Below are positions 1 to 7,239 of a stretch of DNA of 46,824 nt, piece after piece. A model generated the notes under the pieces. That model was not told the DNA's origin. It saw nothing but the letters and a program-made list of their open reading frames with translations, and ran no database searches. This DNA comes from an uncultured Clostridia bacterium (GTDB taxonomy: Bacteria; Bacillota; Clostridia; Christensenellales; Borkfalkiaceae): NCBI GenBank assembly GCA_944327625.1, contig CALVHL010000013.1, positions 1 through 46,824 of the forward strand, written 5' to 3'. Within the stretch, counting starts at the first letter, position 1; every line of letters begins with the position of its first letter. The translations under genes were made by a program, and so were the position numbers.

Positions 1-107
1 TCGACTTTCTTGCCGCAGCCCGTCAGCGCTACCGCACAGCCGGCGAAGATCAGAGCAAGCACGGTGACAAACACCGCCAGCCTGCTGCGCTTCTTCATCG
101 CATTCAT
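1..107 (-). CDS. N-terminus of a lipoprotein, possibly an ABC solute-binding protein (partial)
   Basis: The reverse strand has a clear ribosome site (GGAGGA at 120-115) seven bases before an ATG at 107. The first 35 residues form a basic start (MNAMKKRSRL), a hydrophobic stretch and the lipobox-like end ALTGCGKK, so the product is exported and probably lipid-anchored. The rest lies outside the window. An AraC-type regulator ends about 200 bp upstream in the same direction, an arrangement common for sugar ABC transporter binding proteins; that role is an inference from position only. Two Cys residues (in AGCAV and TGCGKK) could each be the lipidation site; the second fits a lipobox better. Confidence 0.6.
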   Translation of the reverse strand, partial: MNAMKKRSRLAVFVTVLALIFAGCAVALTGCGKKV

Positions 108-257
108 TGAATTTTCCTCCATAATAAAATTTTTTTTATTTTTGCACACAGCGCCGCAATACGGTTCCTGTACACATTCAAGTTTAATCACGCTGAGCAA
201 CAATGTAAATATACAATCCTGCCACACAGATTGCTTTAACTGCTTTATTGCGCGCGA

Positions 258-283
258 ATACGCACGCAGTCACGCGTGCGTAT
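258..283. repeat. Perfect 10-bp inverted repeat between the AraC gene and the lipoprotein gene
   Basis: Arms ATACGCACGC (258-267) and GCGTGCGTAT (274-283) flank a 6-base loop. Neither side has a good T-run, so it is a poor intrinsic terminator for the AraC gene. It lies upstream of the lipoprotein gene that starts at 107, so it could instead be a regulator binding site. The choice cannot be made from sequence. Confidence 0.4.
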
Positions 284-303
284 CATATTTAATTTATTAT
301 TCA

Positions 304-1137
304 TTATTTGTTCGGGCGGGAAGCCATCGGCGAAGTGCCGTATTGCTTGGAATACAGCCTGTAAAAACTGCAATAACTCTTGAACCCGCTGCTCGAACAG
401 GCCTCCATGACGGGGCTCCCCCGCAAAATAAGGTCGTGCGCGTGTTTGAGCCGCTTGTTGGTGAGATAGCGGTAGATAGATTCGCCTGTTTCTTCCTTGA
501 AAATATGCGAGAGGCGGGAAGCGCTGAAAAACATTGCCGTGGCTATCTTGTTGAGCGTGAGCTGCGGATCGGTGAAGTTTATGTCGATATAGTCCATTAC
601 CGACCGCGCCGTTATGGTGTTGGCGGGGCGCTGTTCGTTAGAGTTGCCCTTTTTCTTTCCCGAATTTTTGTATGCGTCGTACACCTCGACGAGCAGTCTC
701 GAAAGTTCCGCGCGGCTTAAAACATCGTCGCCGAACTTGTCCGATTGCGCGAGCTCGTGTATGCGCCTGAGCGTGGAAACAGATTTGTCGAGGAATGCAT
801 GACCGAAATTTTCAACGCGATGCGCATAGGTGAACAGTTTTGTGAGGTCGCTCTTGGAAGTTGAAAGAGATCTCAACACCTCGGGCGAAATATGCAGCCC
901 GATCGCGTCGGCGCTCTCCTCGTTTTCGCAGAAGAAATCGTCCGAGAGCGAGAGCAGCAGCACGTCACCTTTTTTCGCCGTCTGCATTGCGCCGTTCAAC
1001 AGGAAGGATATGCTGTCTGCCTTAAAAAATAACAGTTCGCAATACCTTGCCTGATGAATAATATCCCCGTATCTTGCACCGTCAATGTTGCCGAAAACTC
1101 TGTATTTGGGGGATTGAATTTTCTTTGTGTCCTGCAT
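304..1137 (-). CDS. AraC/XylS-family transcriptional regulator
   Basis: A 277-residue protein whose last ~100 residues form the two helix-turn-helix AraC DNA-binding domain: ITARSVMDYIDINF starts the first motif (LTLNKIATAMFFSASRLSHI), and the second carries the family pattern KRLKHAHDLI then EACSSSGFKSYCSFYRLYSK. The first ~165 residues are a divergent cupin-like sensing region with no recognised ligand motif. It is transcribed away from the 1433-9297 glycan-degradation genes and towards the partial lipoprotein gene, so it probably controls one or both in response to a sugar. The start follows an AGGAAAAG ribosome site. The ligand is unknown. Confidence 0.85.
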   Translation of the reverse strand: MQDTKKIQSPKYRVFGNIDGARYGDIIHQARYCELLFFKADSISFLLNGAMQTAKKGDVLLLSLSDDFFCENEESADAIGLHISPEVLRSLSTSKSDLTKLFTYAHRVENFGHAFLDKSVSTLRRIHELAQSDKFGDDVLSRAELSRLLVEVYDAYKNSGKKKGNSNEQRPANTITARSVMDYIDINFTDPQLTLNKIATAMFFSASRLSHIFKEETGESIYRYLTNKRLKHAHDLILRGSPVMEACSSSGFKSYCSFYRLYSKQYGTSPMASRPNK

Positions 1138-1319
1138 CTGTCTTTTCCTGTCGTCGAAACTTTTGTTCAGCTCTGTTTTTGCCGTTATATGCTTGCTCGG
1201 CTTTCATTATTTTCAATGATTTGCTTTGCATTGTGCGTTTTCTCTTACATAAGAAATATAAAGTGTAAATCGGGCGGCGGCAAGATAATTTCATAACCAT
1301 AGCAGGAAAAGCAATGTAT

Positions 1320-1350
1320 TTGACAGAAATGAATATTTACAACGCAATAT
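1320..1350 (+). promoter_or_regulatory. Candidate activator-dependent promoter of the glucan locus
   Basis: A perfect -35 (TTGACA, 1320-1325) lies about 105 bp before the start of the 584-residue lipoprotein gene, but the matching -10 is poor (CAATAT near 1345-1350, spacing 19). A good -35 with a weak -10 would suit control by the divergent AraC regulator. The 1138-1432 spacer otherwise holds only AT-rich DNA. Confidence 0.35.
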
Positions 1351-1432
1351 GTTAAAGTTATACTCAAATCGGCTGCTGGAAGTTTTCAGTACAAAAAAAA
1401 TTTGTGAATTAAATTCAACAGGAGGAATTAAA

Positions 1433-3187
1433 GTGAGCAGCAAAAAATGGAGAAGGTTAGGCGTTATTCTGACGGGATGCGTACTCGCGGCGGGCCTTGC
1501 ATTCGGCATGGCGGCGTGCGGCAACCCCGACGATAATAAGACTAACAACGGCAAAGAAGAAGAAAAGACTGTATCGGTAACGGGCGTTTCCCTCAGCCAG
1601 ACTACGCTTGAACTGCAAGTGGGCGAGAGCTTCACGCTCGAAGCGACAGTTTCGCCTTCGGACGCAAGCAATAAGCGCGTAAGCTGGAAAAGCGAGGACA
1701 GCACTATCGCTTCCGTAACGAGCGGCAGAGTCGTTGCCGTAAGCGACGGCGAGACGACGATAACCGCTACGACGGCAGACGGCGGCTTCACCGCAAGCTG
1801 TGAAGTAACCGTAACGAGCATACCCGTCGGCGGCGTATTGTTCGACGTCAGTGAAATTACCCTTACGGTGGGCGACCAGCAGAAGCTCAACGTAACCGTT
1901 CTTCCCGACAATGCGACCAACAAGACGCTCACGTGGACGTCTTCCGAAGAAAGCGTTGCAACCATAAACGAGATAAGCGGCATGATTACCGCAATGACAG
2001 AGGGCACCACCAAGATTACGGCAACCTCGGCGGACGGCAGCCGCTCGGCATCCTGCACCGTCACGGTCAGCGCCGGCACTCCGATAGATTATGAAAAGGA
2101 TTACATAGCCGTAAGCACGGTTGAAGACTGGCTGGCAATCAGCAACAATCTTTCGGGCAAGTATTACCTGACCAACGACATCGACTTTAAGGACGCGCTC
2201 GTTCCTTCGATAGGCTTCGCTCCCGGACAGGCCGAAGGCGGCTGGTTCAAGGGCGTGATCGACGGCAGGGGTTACGCATTGCTCAATGCGCACTTCGTAT
2301 CCGGCGGCACCAGCGACGCAGGCGTTGAAAACAACTCCTACAGCGGCATGGTTTCGAGGGTTGAGAACGGCACCATAAGAAATATCGGCCTCATCAACTG
2401 CTCTACCGAAGGCGAAGCTTACAACGGTCTCATCACCGCATGGAACAAGGGCGGTCTCATCGAGAACTGCTACGTCCAGGGCAGGGTTGTCAACAACAAC
2501 GAATGGTGGGACGGCTGGACGCTCGGCGGCGTGCTCGTCAACATCAATCAGAACAACGGCACCAACCTCGGCATTATCCGCAACTGCGTATCCTGGTCTC
2601 AGCGCGACGGCTTAACCTACGGTCTGCTCGGCTCTAACTTCACCCAGAACGATGCGGGCGTGGCTTGCGTCTACAATAACTACGTAATTCAGGACGCTTC
2701 TATTTCCGACTGGGCGCTCTGCGGCGAAATCAACGGCAACGGTGTTACCTACCAGCCCATAGTCGACTGCGCTTACGTTCCCGTAAACGAGGCTAAGCTG
2801 GCTTCGTCCTATCCCATGCTCAACGCATATTACTGGGTAATCGAAGACGGTCACGTGCCTTACCTCAAAAACCCCGACGGCACGGCAAGAGATTACAACG
2901 GCCCCGAAATCAACGAGGCTGTCATCGTTCCCGAAATAACCCTCGACAAGACCTCCGGCGAGTATGAGCTTTCCAACGGCATGGCAGTGCTTCACGCAAC
3001 CGTTAAGCCCTCGCAGGTAGCCAACGCTACGCTCATCTGGACGTCGAGCGACGAGAAAGTCGCAACCGTTGACCAGACAGGCGTCATCACCTTCGTCGGT
3101 GCGGGCACCGTCACCATTACCGTTACGGTAGAGGGATATGAAGACTCCTCCGCAACCTGCGTCATCACAATTATTGACAACGTATAG
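1433..3187 (+). CDS. Surface lipoprotein with three Big_2 (Ig-like) domains and a GLUG-like beta-helix core
   Basis: The open frame begins at 1349, but the only good ribosome site (GGAGGA) precedes GTG at 1433, giving 584 residues. A signal peptide with lipobox GMAAC puts the lipidated Cys at residue 29. Two bacterial Ig-like group 2 domains follow (about 45-125 and 128-212; typical VSWKSEDSTIASV and LTWTSSEESVATI strands), then a repetitive central region (about 215-480; turns such as NGTIRNIGLINCS and GGLIENCYV) that looks like a GLUG-type right-handed beta-helix, and a third Big_2 domain (about 500-580). No catalytic motif is visible. As first gene of a glucan-degradation cluster it is probably a surface glycan-binding or wall-associated protein; that role is inferred. 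Confidence 0.8.
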   Translation: MSSKKWRRLGVILTGCVLAAGLAFGMAACGNPDDNKTNNGKEEEKTVSVTGVSLSQTTLELQVGESFTLEATVSPSDASNKRVSWKSEDSTIASVTSGRVVAVSDGETTITATTADGGFTASCEVTVTSIPVGGVLFDVSEITLTVGDQQKLNVTVLPDNATNKTLTWTSSEESVATINEISGMITAMTEGTTKITATSADGSRSASCTVTVSAGTPIDYEKDYIAVSTVEDWLAISNNLSGKYYLTNDIDFKDALVPSIGFAPGQAEGGWFKGVIDGRGYALLNAHFVSGGTSDAGVENNSYSGMVSRVENGTIRNIGLINCSTEGEAYNGLITAWNKGGLIENCYVQGRVVNNNEWWDGWTLGGVLVNINQNNGTNLGIIRNCVSWSQRDGLTYGLLGSNFTQNDAGVACVYNNYVIQDASISDWALCGEINGNGVTYQPIVDCAYVPVNEAKLASSYPMLNAYYWVIEDGHVPYLKNPDGTARDYNGPEINEAVIVPEITLDKTSGEYELSNGMAVLHATVKPSQVANATLIWTSSDEKVATVDQTGVITFVGAGTVTITVTVEGYEDSSATCVITIIDNV

Positions 3188-3228
3188 TCATTTAAAACGG
3201 TTATTGTTTTAACTGAATAGAAAAACAC

Positions 3229-3274
3229 TTTGTTACCTACGTGCGGACTTTGCGGAATGTGCGTAGGTAACAAA
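3229..3274. repeat. 13-bp perfect inverted repeat with 20-base loop before the GH3 gene
   Basis: Arms TTTGTTACCTACG (3229-3241) and CGTAGGTAACAAA (3262-3274) are exact complements. There is no T-run behind the stem, so it is not a standard terminator; it lies only 30 bp before the GH3 start. It may be an operator, an RNA-processing stem that sets differential expression of the upstream lipoprotein and downstream enzymes, or an mRNA stabiliser. Confidence 0.5.
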
Positions 3275-3304
3275 TGTATTTAAGAGAATTTTCGGAGAAA
3301 AGTA

Positions 3305-6211
3305 ATGAAGGTAAGTAAGAAGCATATTCTGTCGTTTATCGGCATGGCGCTTATCATTCTCGTCGTCATCGCCGCGAACGTGGTTGCGGGATATTTCAGC
3401 CCCGTCATAACGACTTACTTCTACGGCAAGGGCACAAACTTCGGCGAAGGCGGCGAAGTTGCGCTCGCTGCAAGCGACGCGCTTGCCGAGGAGATAGCCG
3501 AGGAGGGCATAGTGCTGCTCCGCAACGAGGACGACGCGCTGCCCCTTCCGTCATCGGTAAAGAAAGTAAACGTATTCGGCTGGGGTGCGACCGACGGCGG
3601 CTTCGTCGTTTCGGGCTCGGGCTCCGGCGAGGCTTCGGACGAGCGCACGACGCGCCTTATCGACGCGCTCAATCAGGGCGGCCTCGAAGTAAATATGGAT
3701 ATAATCAATATGTGCGTGGGCTACCAGAACGGCAGGGCGGGCTCGTCTTTGAGCAGCGACGCCAGCCTGTTCTATCGCCTGTATGAGCCGTCGAGGGCGG
3801 ACTATCAGGTGCTTATGGGCAACGCGCTCGCATATTCGGACACGGCGCTGATAGTCATCAGCCGTCTGGGCGGCGAGGGGCGCGACCTCCCCACCGTGCA
3901 GTATAAGAAGTCGGGCAGCGGCTACGTCACCGATACCGCCCGCACCTATCTCGAAATAAGTCAGGAGGAGCAGGACATGATAGAGCTCGTCACGGGCGCG
4001 GGCTTTGAAAGGGTAATACTCCTTCTCGACACCTGCAACGTCATGGAGCTCGGCTTTGTCGAGGACTACGATATAGACGCGGTATTGTCGCTCGGCGCGC
4101 TCGGACAGAGCGGCACAAAGGCAATCCCCTCTATCCTCAAAGGCGAGGTAAACCCCTCCGGCAAGACGGTCGACACGTGGGTATACGACCTCTCGTCCGA
4201 TCCCTCTTACGTCAACGCGGGCTCGGCGGGCGTTACGACCTATTCGGGCAGCGGCAAATACATTGACTACTGCGAGGGTATTTACGTAGGTTACAGATAT
4301 TACGAGACGGCGGCGGAGGCGGGCTTCATCAGCTATCCCGAAGTCGTGCAGTACCCCTTCGGCTACGGACTCAGTTACAGCGATTTCACCTGGGAAGTGC
4401 AGAGCATTAGCCCCGCTCCCGGCAGCGTGCTCAGCGCTGACGACACCATAACCGTAGAGGTGTACGTCGTCAATAACAGCGATACCGAGGGCATGGATAC
4501 CGTCGAACTTTATTATTCCGCGCCCTATAACTATGGCGGCATAGAGAAGGCGAGCGTCAACCTCGCGGCGTTCGACAAGACGACGCTTCCCCTCAAAAAG
4601 GGCTATGCGAACGGCGAGCTTCTCACCCTGACCTTCGACGTCTACGACATGGCTTCCTACGACGCTTACGACGTCAACGGCAACGGCTTTGCGGGCTATG
4701 AAGTCGAAGCGGGAACATATACTATTTCGCTGCGCACGGACGCGCATACGCTTGCCGACTGTGAGCAGGCGGAATTCACCTACATCGTCGAGGAGAGCGA
4801 CTCGCTCGGCTCGGGCATACTTTTCGACACCGATCCCGTCACGGGCGAGCCCGTCGTCAACAGATTTACAGGCAGCGACGCCTACGCGGGCATAGCCATC
4901 GACGGCGTCGATTCGTCGGCGAATATCACCTATCTGTCGAGGGCGGACTTTGCGGGTACTTTCCCCTACGAAAAGGCGAAGGCGCGCGCAAAGGGCTTTA
5001 CCAAGGCGGCAAGCTGGTATGAAAATACTACAATAACCACCGAAAAGCCGACGATGAACGCCTCCAACGGGCTGTATCTCTCCGACGGCTCTGAGATGAA
5101 CCACGAGCTCGTAATGGAGCTCGGAGCAGACTATGACGACGAGAAGTGGGACGAGCTCTTGGATCAGCTCTCTTTCAGCGAGATGGAAGCTCTTGTCCTG
5201 CAAGGCGGATATATGACGGCGAAAGTGGACAGCATAGGCAAGCCCGCCTGCGTCGACTATGACGGACCTTCGGGCATAAACAACAATAACTCGTCCACGG
5301 CGGACGGCGGTTGGACGGCGTTCCCCGGCGAAACGGTAATCGCCTCCAGCTGGAATACGAATATCGCGTATATGTTCGGACTTGCAGTCGGCAACGAAGC
5401 CGCGGCGAGCAACGTCTCGGGTTGGTACGCGCCCGCGGTCAACATTCACCGCAGCGCGTTCGACGGCAGAAATTATGAATATTACAGCGAAGATCCGCTC
5501 GTCTCGGGCGTAATGGGCGCAGAGACGACGACGGGCGCGCTGACGAACGGCCTATACTGCTACGTCAAGCACTTCGTGGTCAACGAGACCGAAACCGACC
5601 GCGGCGGGCTCTACACCTGGCTCACCGAGCAGACGCTCCGTGAGATATATTTAAAGCCTTTCGAGATAGTCGTAAAGGAAGGACACGCCAGCGCGATGAT
5701 GTCATCGTTCAATAATCTCGGCGCAATCTGGACAGGCGGCAACGAGGCGCTTCTCACCGACATACTCCGCACCGAATGGGGCTTTGACGGCTCTGTCGTA
5801 ACCGACTATGCCGACGGCACTTCTTCGGGCTGGATGAGCGTAAATCAGGGCATGCGCGCGGGCAACGACCTATGGCTGCACGGCGCCTGGCCTTACGGCT
5901 ATTACGACAATATCGACGGCAACAACGCAACCAGCCTGTATCTCGTAAGGCGTTCGGCGAAGAACGTGCTCTACACCTATTGCAACGCATATTATCTCGG
6001 CAACACGCTCGAAACGGACGACGAGAGGTTTGAAGCGCAGATTGGTCTGCGCGTCACCGACGACGTCTTCCCTGCGTGGGTATTCATACTCGTCGGGCTT
6101 GACGCGGTCACGCTTGCGGGCATAGGCGTCTGGCTGTATTTCCTCGTATTCAGACAGAAGACGGCGGCAAAAAAGGCCGCCGACACGGTAACGGAAAATG
6201 ACAAGCAGTAA
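3305..6211 (+). CDS. Glycoside hydrolase family 3 enzyme, circularly permuted, membrane-anchored at both ends
   Basis: A 968-residue protein. Residues ~8-35 are a transmembrane anchor. The GH3 C-terminal-type domain comes first (EEGIVLLRNEDDALPL, then GGEGRDLP with the likely acid/base Glu191), followed by a fibronectin-like domain, and only then the TIM barrel (SFSEMEALVLQGG onward; KHF at 755-757; nucleophile Asp834 in VVTDYAD). This is the reverse of the usual GH3 order, as known in Ruminococcus albus and Butyrivibrio beta-glucosidases. A second membrane segment (AWVFILVGLDAVTLAGIGVW) and a basic cytoplasmic tail end the protein, so the catalytic part should be held outside the cell. Expected to remove glucose from oligosaccharides; the GH16 neighbour suggests beta-1,3-linked ones. 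The GGAG ribosome site fits the start. Confidence 0.9.
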   Translation: MKVSKKHILSFIGMALIILVVIAANVVAGYFSPVITTYFYGKGTNFGEGGEVALAASDALAEEIAEEGIVLLRNEDDALPLPSSVKKVNVFGWGATDGGFVVSGSGSGEASDERTTRLIDALNQGGLEVNMDIINMCVGYQNGRAGSSLSSDASLFYRLYEPSRADYQVLMGNALAYSDTALIVISRLGGEGRDLPTVQYKKSGSGYVTDTARTYLEISQEEQDMIELVTGAGFERVILLLDTCNVMELGFVEDYDIDAVLSLGALGQSGTKAIPSILKGEVNPSGKTVDTWVYDLSSDPSYVNAGSAGVTTYSGSGKYIDYCEGIYVGYRYYETAAEAGFISYPEVVQYPFGYGLSYSDFTWEVQSISPAPGSVLSADDTITVEVYVVNNSDTEGMDTVELYYSAPYNYGGIEKASVNLAAFDKTTLPLKKGYANGELLTLTFDVYDMASYDAYDVNGNGFAGYEVEAGTYTISLRTDAHTLADCEQAEFTYIVEESDSLGSGILFDTDPVTGEPVVNRFTGSDAYAGIAIDGVDSSANITYLSRADFAGTFPYEKAKARAKGFTKAASWYENTTITTEKPTMNASNGLYLSDGSEMNHELVMELGADYDDEKWDELLDQLSFSEMEALVLQGGYMTAKVDSIGKPACVDYDGPSGINNNNSSTADGGWTAFPGETVIASSWNTNIAYMFGLAVGNEAAASNVSGWYAPAVNIHRSAFDGRNYEYYSEDPLVSGVMGAETTTGALTNGLYCYVKHFVVNETETDRGGLYTWLTEQTLREIYLKPFEIVVKEGHASAMMSSFNNLGAIWTGGNEALLTDILRTEWGFDGSVVTDYADGTSSGWMSVNQGMRAGNDLWLHGAWPYGYYDNIDGNNATSLYLVRRSAKNVLYTYCNAYYLGNTLETDDERFEAQIGLRVTDDVFPAWVFILVGLDAVTLAGIGVWLYFLVFRQKTAAKKAADTVTENDKQ

Positions 6212-7154
6212 ATTTTTAAGAAGATTATTATGCGTGTCGAGCATATCGCTCGCGGCGGTGCTCAGTTTCTGCGCCGCCGCCTGCGGCGACCTGCTCGACG
6301 TCGACACCCCGCCCGTCGACGAGGGGAACGAGGAGGAAGAAGTCGAATCCGTCTACTCTTTCCACGACGAATTCGACGGCGACGAAGTCGACCTCACCAA
6401 GTGGACTTTCCAGAACGGTGACGGCAGCGACTATGGCATTCCCGGCTGGGGCAACAACGAAAAGCAGTACTACCGCGCGGAAAACGCCACGGTAGAGGAC
6501 GGGCTTCTCAAAATAACCGCGAGGGTAGAGGAGTACGGCGGCAAGAAATACACTTCCGCCAAACTCGTCACGCAAGGCATATTCTCCCAGACCTACGGCA
6601 GGTTCGAGGCGAGGATAATGCTGACCTCAGCTCTCGAAGGGTTGTGGCCTGCGTTCTGGATGATGCCCGCCGACTCGGAATACGGCGGCTGGCCGCGCTC
6701 GGGCGAGATAGACATAATGGAGATCAAGGGAAGAATACCCGACAACGTCTCCTCGACGCTGCACTTCGGCAACCCTCACAATTATATCTACAAGAACTAT
6801 CAATACCCGAACAACGGCAAGATAACCGATTTCCACGTCTATGCCGTCGATTGGACGCCCGAATCCATGAAGTTCTCGGTAGACGGCGAGGTCTATCATA
6901 TCATCAGGTCGGGACAGTGGTACACCGACGGTAAGGGCGGCGGCGAAAACCCCGACGCGCCCTTCGACGAGGATTTCTTCATTATACTCAATCTTGCCGT
7001 CGGCGGTAACTTCGACGGGGGCAGAACGCCGCCCGACGATATGATGCCCGCACAGCTCTGGGTTGACTATGTCAGGGTTTACGATCTCGACTACCTGCTC
7101 GCAGAGAACGGCGCGACGACCGACGAAGGCGTGACCGACGCGGACGGCGTGTGA
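6198..7154 (+). CDS. Glycoside hydrolase family 16 endo-beta-1,3(4)-glucanase, lipoprotein
   Basis: A 318-residue exported protein with a lipobox (CAAACGD) after a hydrophobic signal. From about residue 55 it has the full GH16 laminarinase fold: FHDEFDGDEVDLTKW, the substrate-cleft WPAFWMMP, and the catalytic signature GEIDIMEIKG with nucleophile Glu170, Asp172 and acid/base Glu175; STLHFG and the late FFIILNLAVGG strand are also typical. The extra Met in EIDIME marks the laminarinase-like rather than lichenase-like motif. It overlaps the GH3 gene by 14 bp with little ribosome site of its own, so the two are probably translationally coupled: GH16 would cut beta-1,3-glucan into oligosaccharides for GH3. 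A short Asp/Glu/Thr-rich tail follows the domain. Confidence 0.92.
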   Translation: MTSSKFLRRLLCVSSISLAAVLSFCAAACGDLLDVDTPPVDEGNEEEEVESVYSFHDEFDGDEVDLTKWTFQNGDGSDYGIPGWGNNEKQYYRAENATVEDGLLKITARVEEYGGKKYTSAKLVTQGIFSQTYGRFEARIMLTSALEGLWPAFWMMPADSEYGGWPRSGEIDIMEIKGRIPDNVSSTLHFGNPHNYIYKNYQYPNNGKITDFHVYAVDWTPESMKFSVDGEVYHIIRSGQWYTDGKGGGENPDAPFDEDFFIILNLAVGGNFDGGRTPPDDMMPAQLWVDYVRVYDLDYLLAENGATTDEGVTDADGV

Positions 7155-7212
7155 CGGCAATGCGGCAAATGCCTTACGGGGCGAACGGGCGCGACCGCGC
7201 CCGATAACACGG

Positions 7213-7238
7213 AATAAGGTTTAAAAATAAGGTTTAAA
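7213..7238 (+). repeat. Tandem 13-bp duplication carrying the ribosome site of the next gene
   Basis: AATAAGGTTTAAA occurs twice without a gap, at 7213-7225 and 7226-7238, directly before the ATG at 7240, so the weak ribosome site AAGG is doubled. A 7-bp GC hairpin (7186-7203) lies just upstream, without a T-run. Confidence 0.7.
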
Positions 7239-7239
7239 G

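Noticed and set aside
1349-1432. Upstream ATG at 1349 as start of the Big_2 lipoprotein
   Set aside because: No ribosome site there, and it would place 28 odd residues before a normal signal peptide that starts at GTG 1433.
3551-5449. 632-codon reverse-strand open frame across the GH3 gene
   Set aside because: It is the mirror of GC-rich codon bias in the GH3 gene; no ribosome site or family match, whereas the forward frame has full GH3 motifs.
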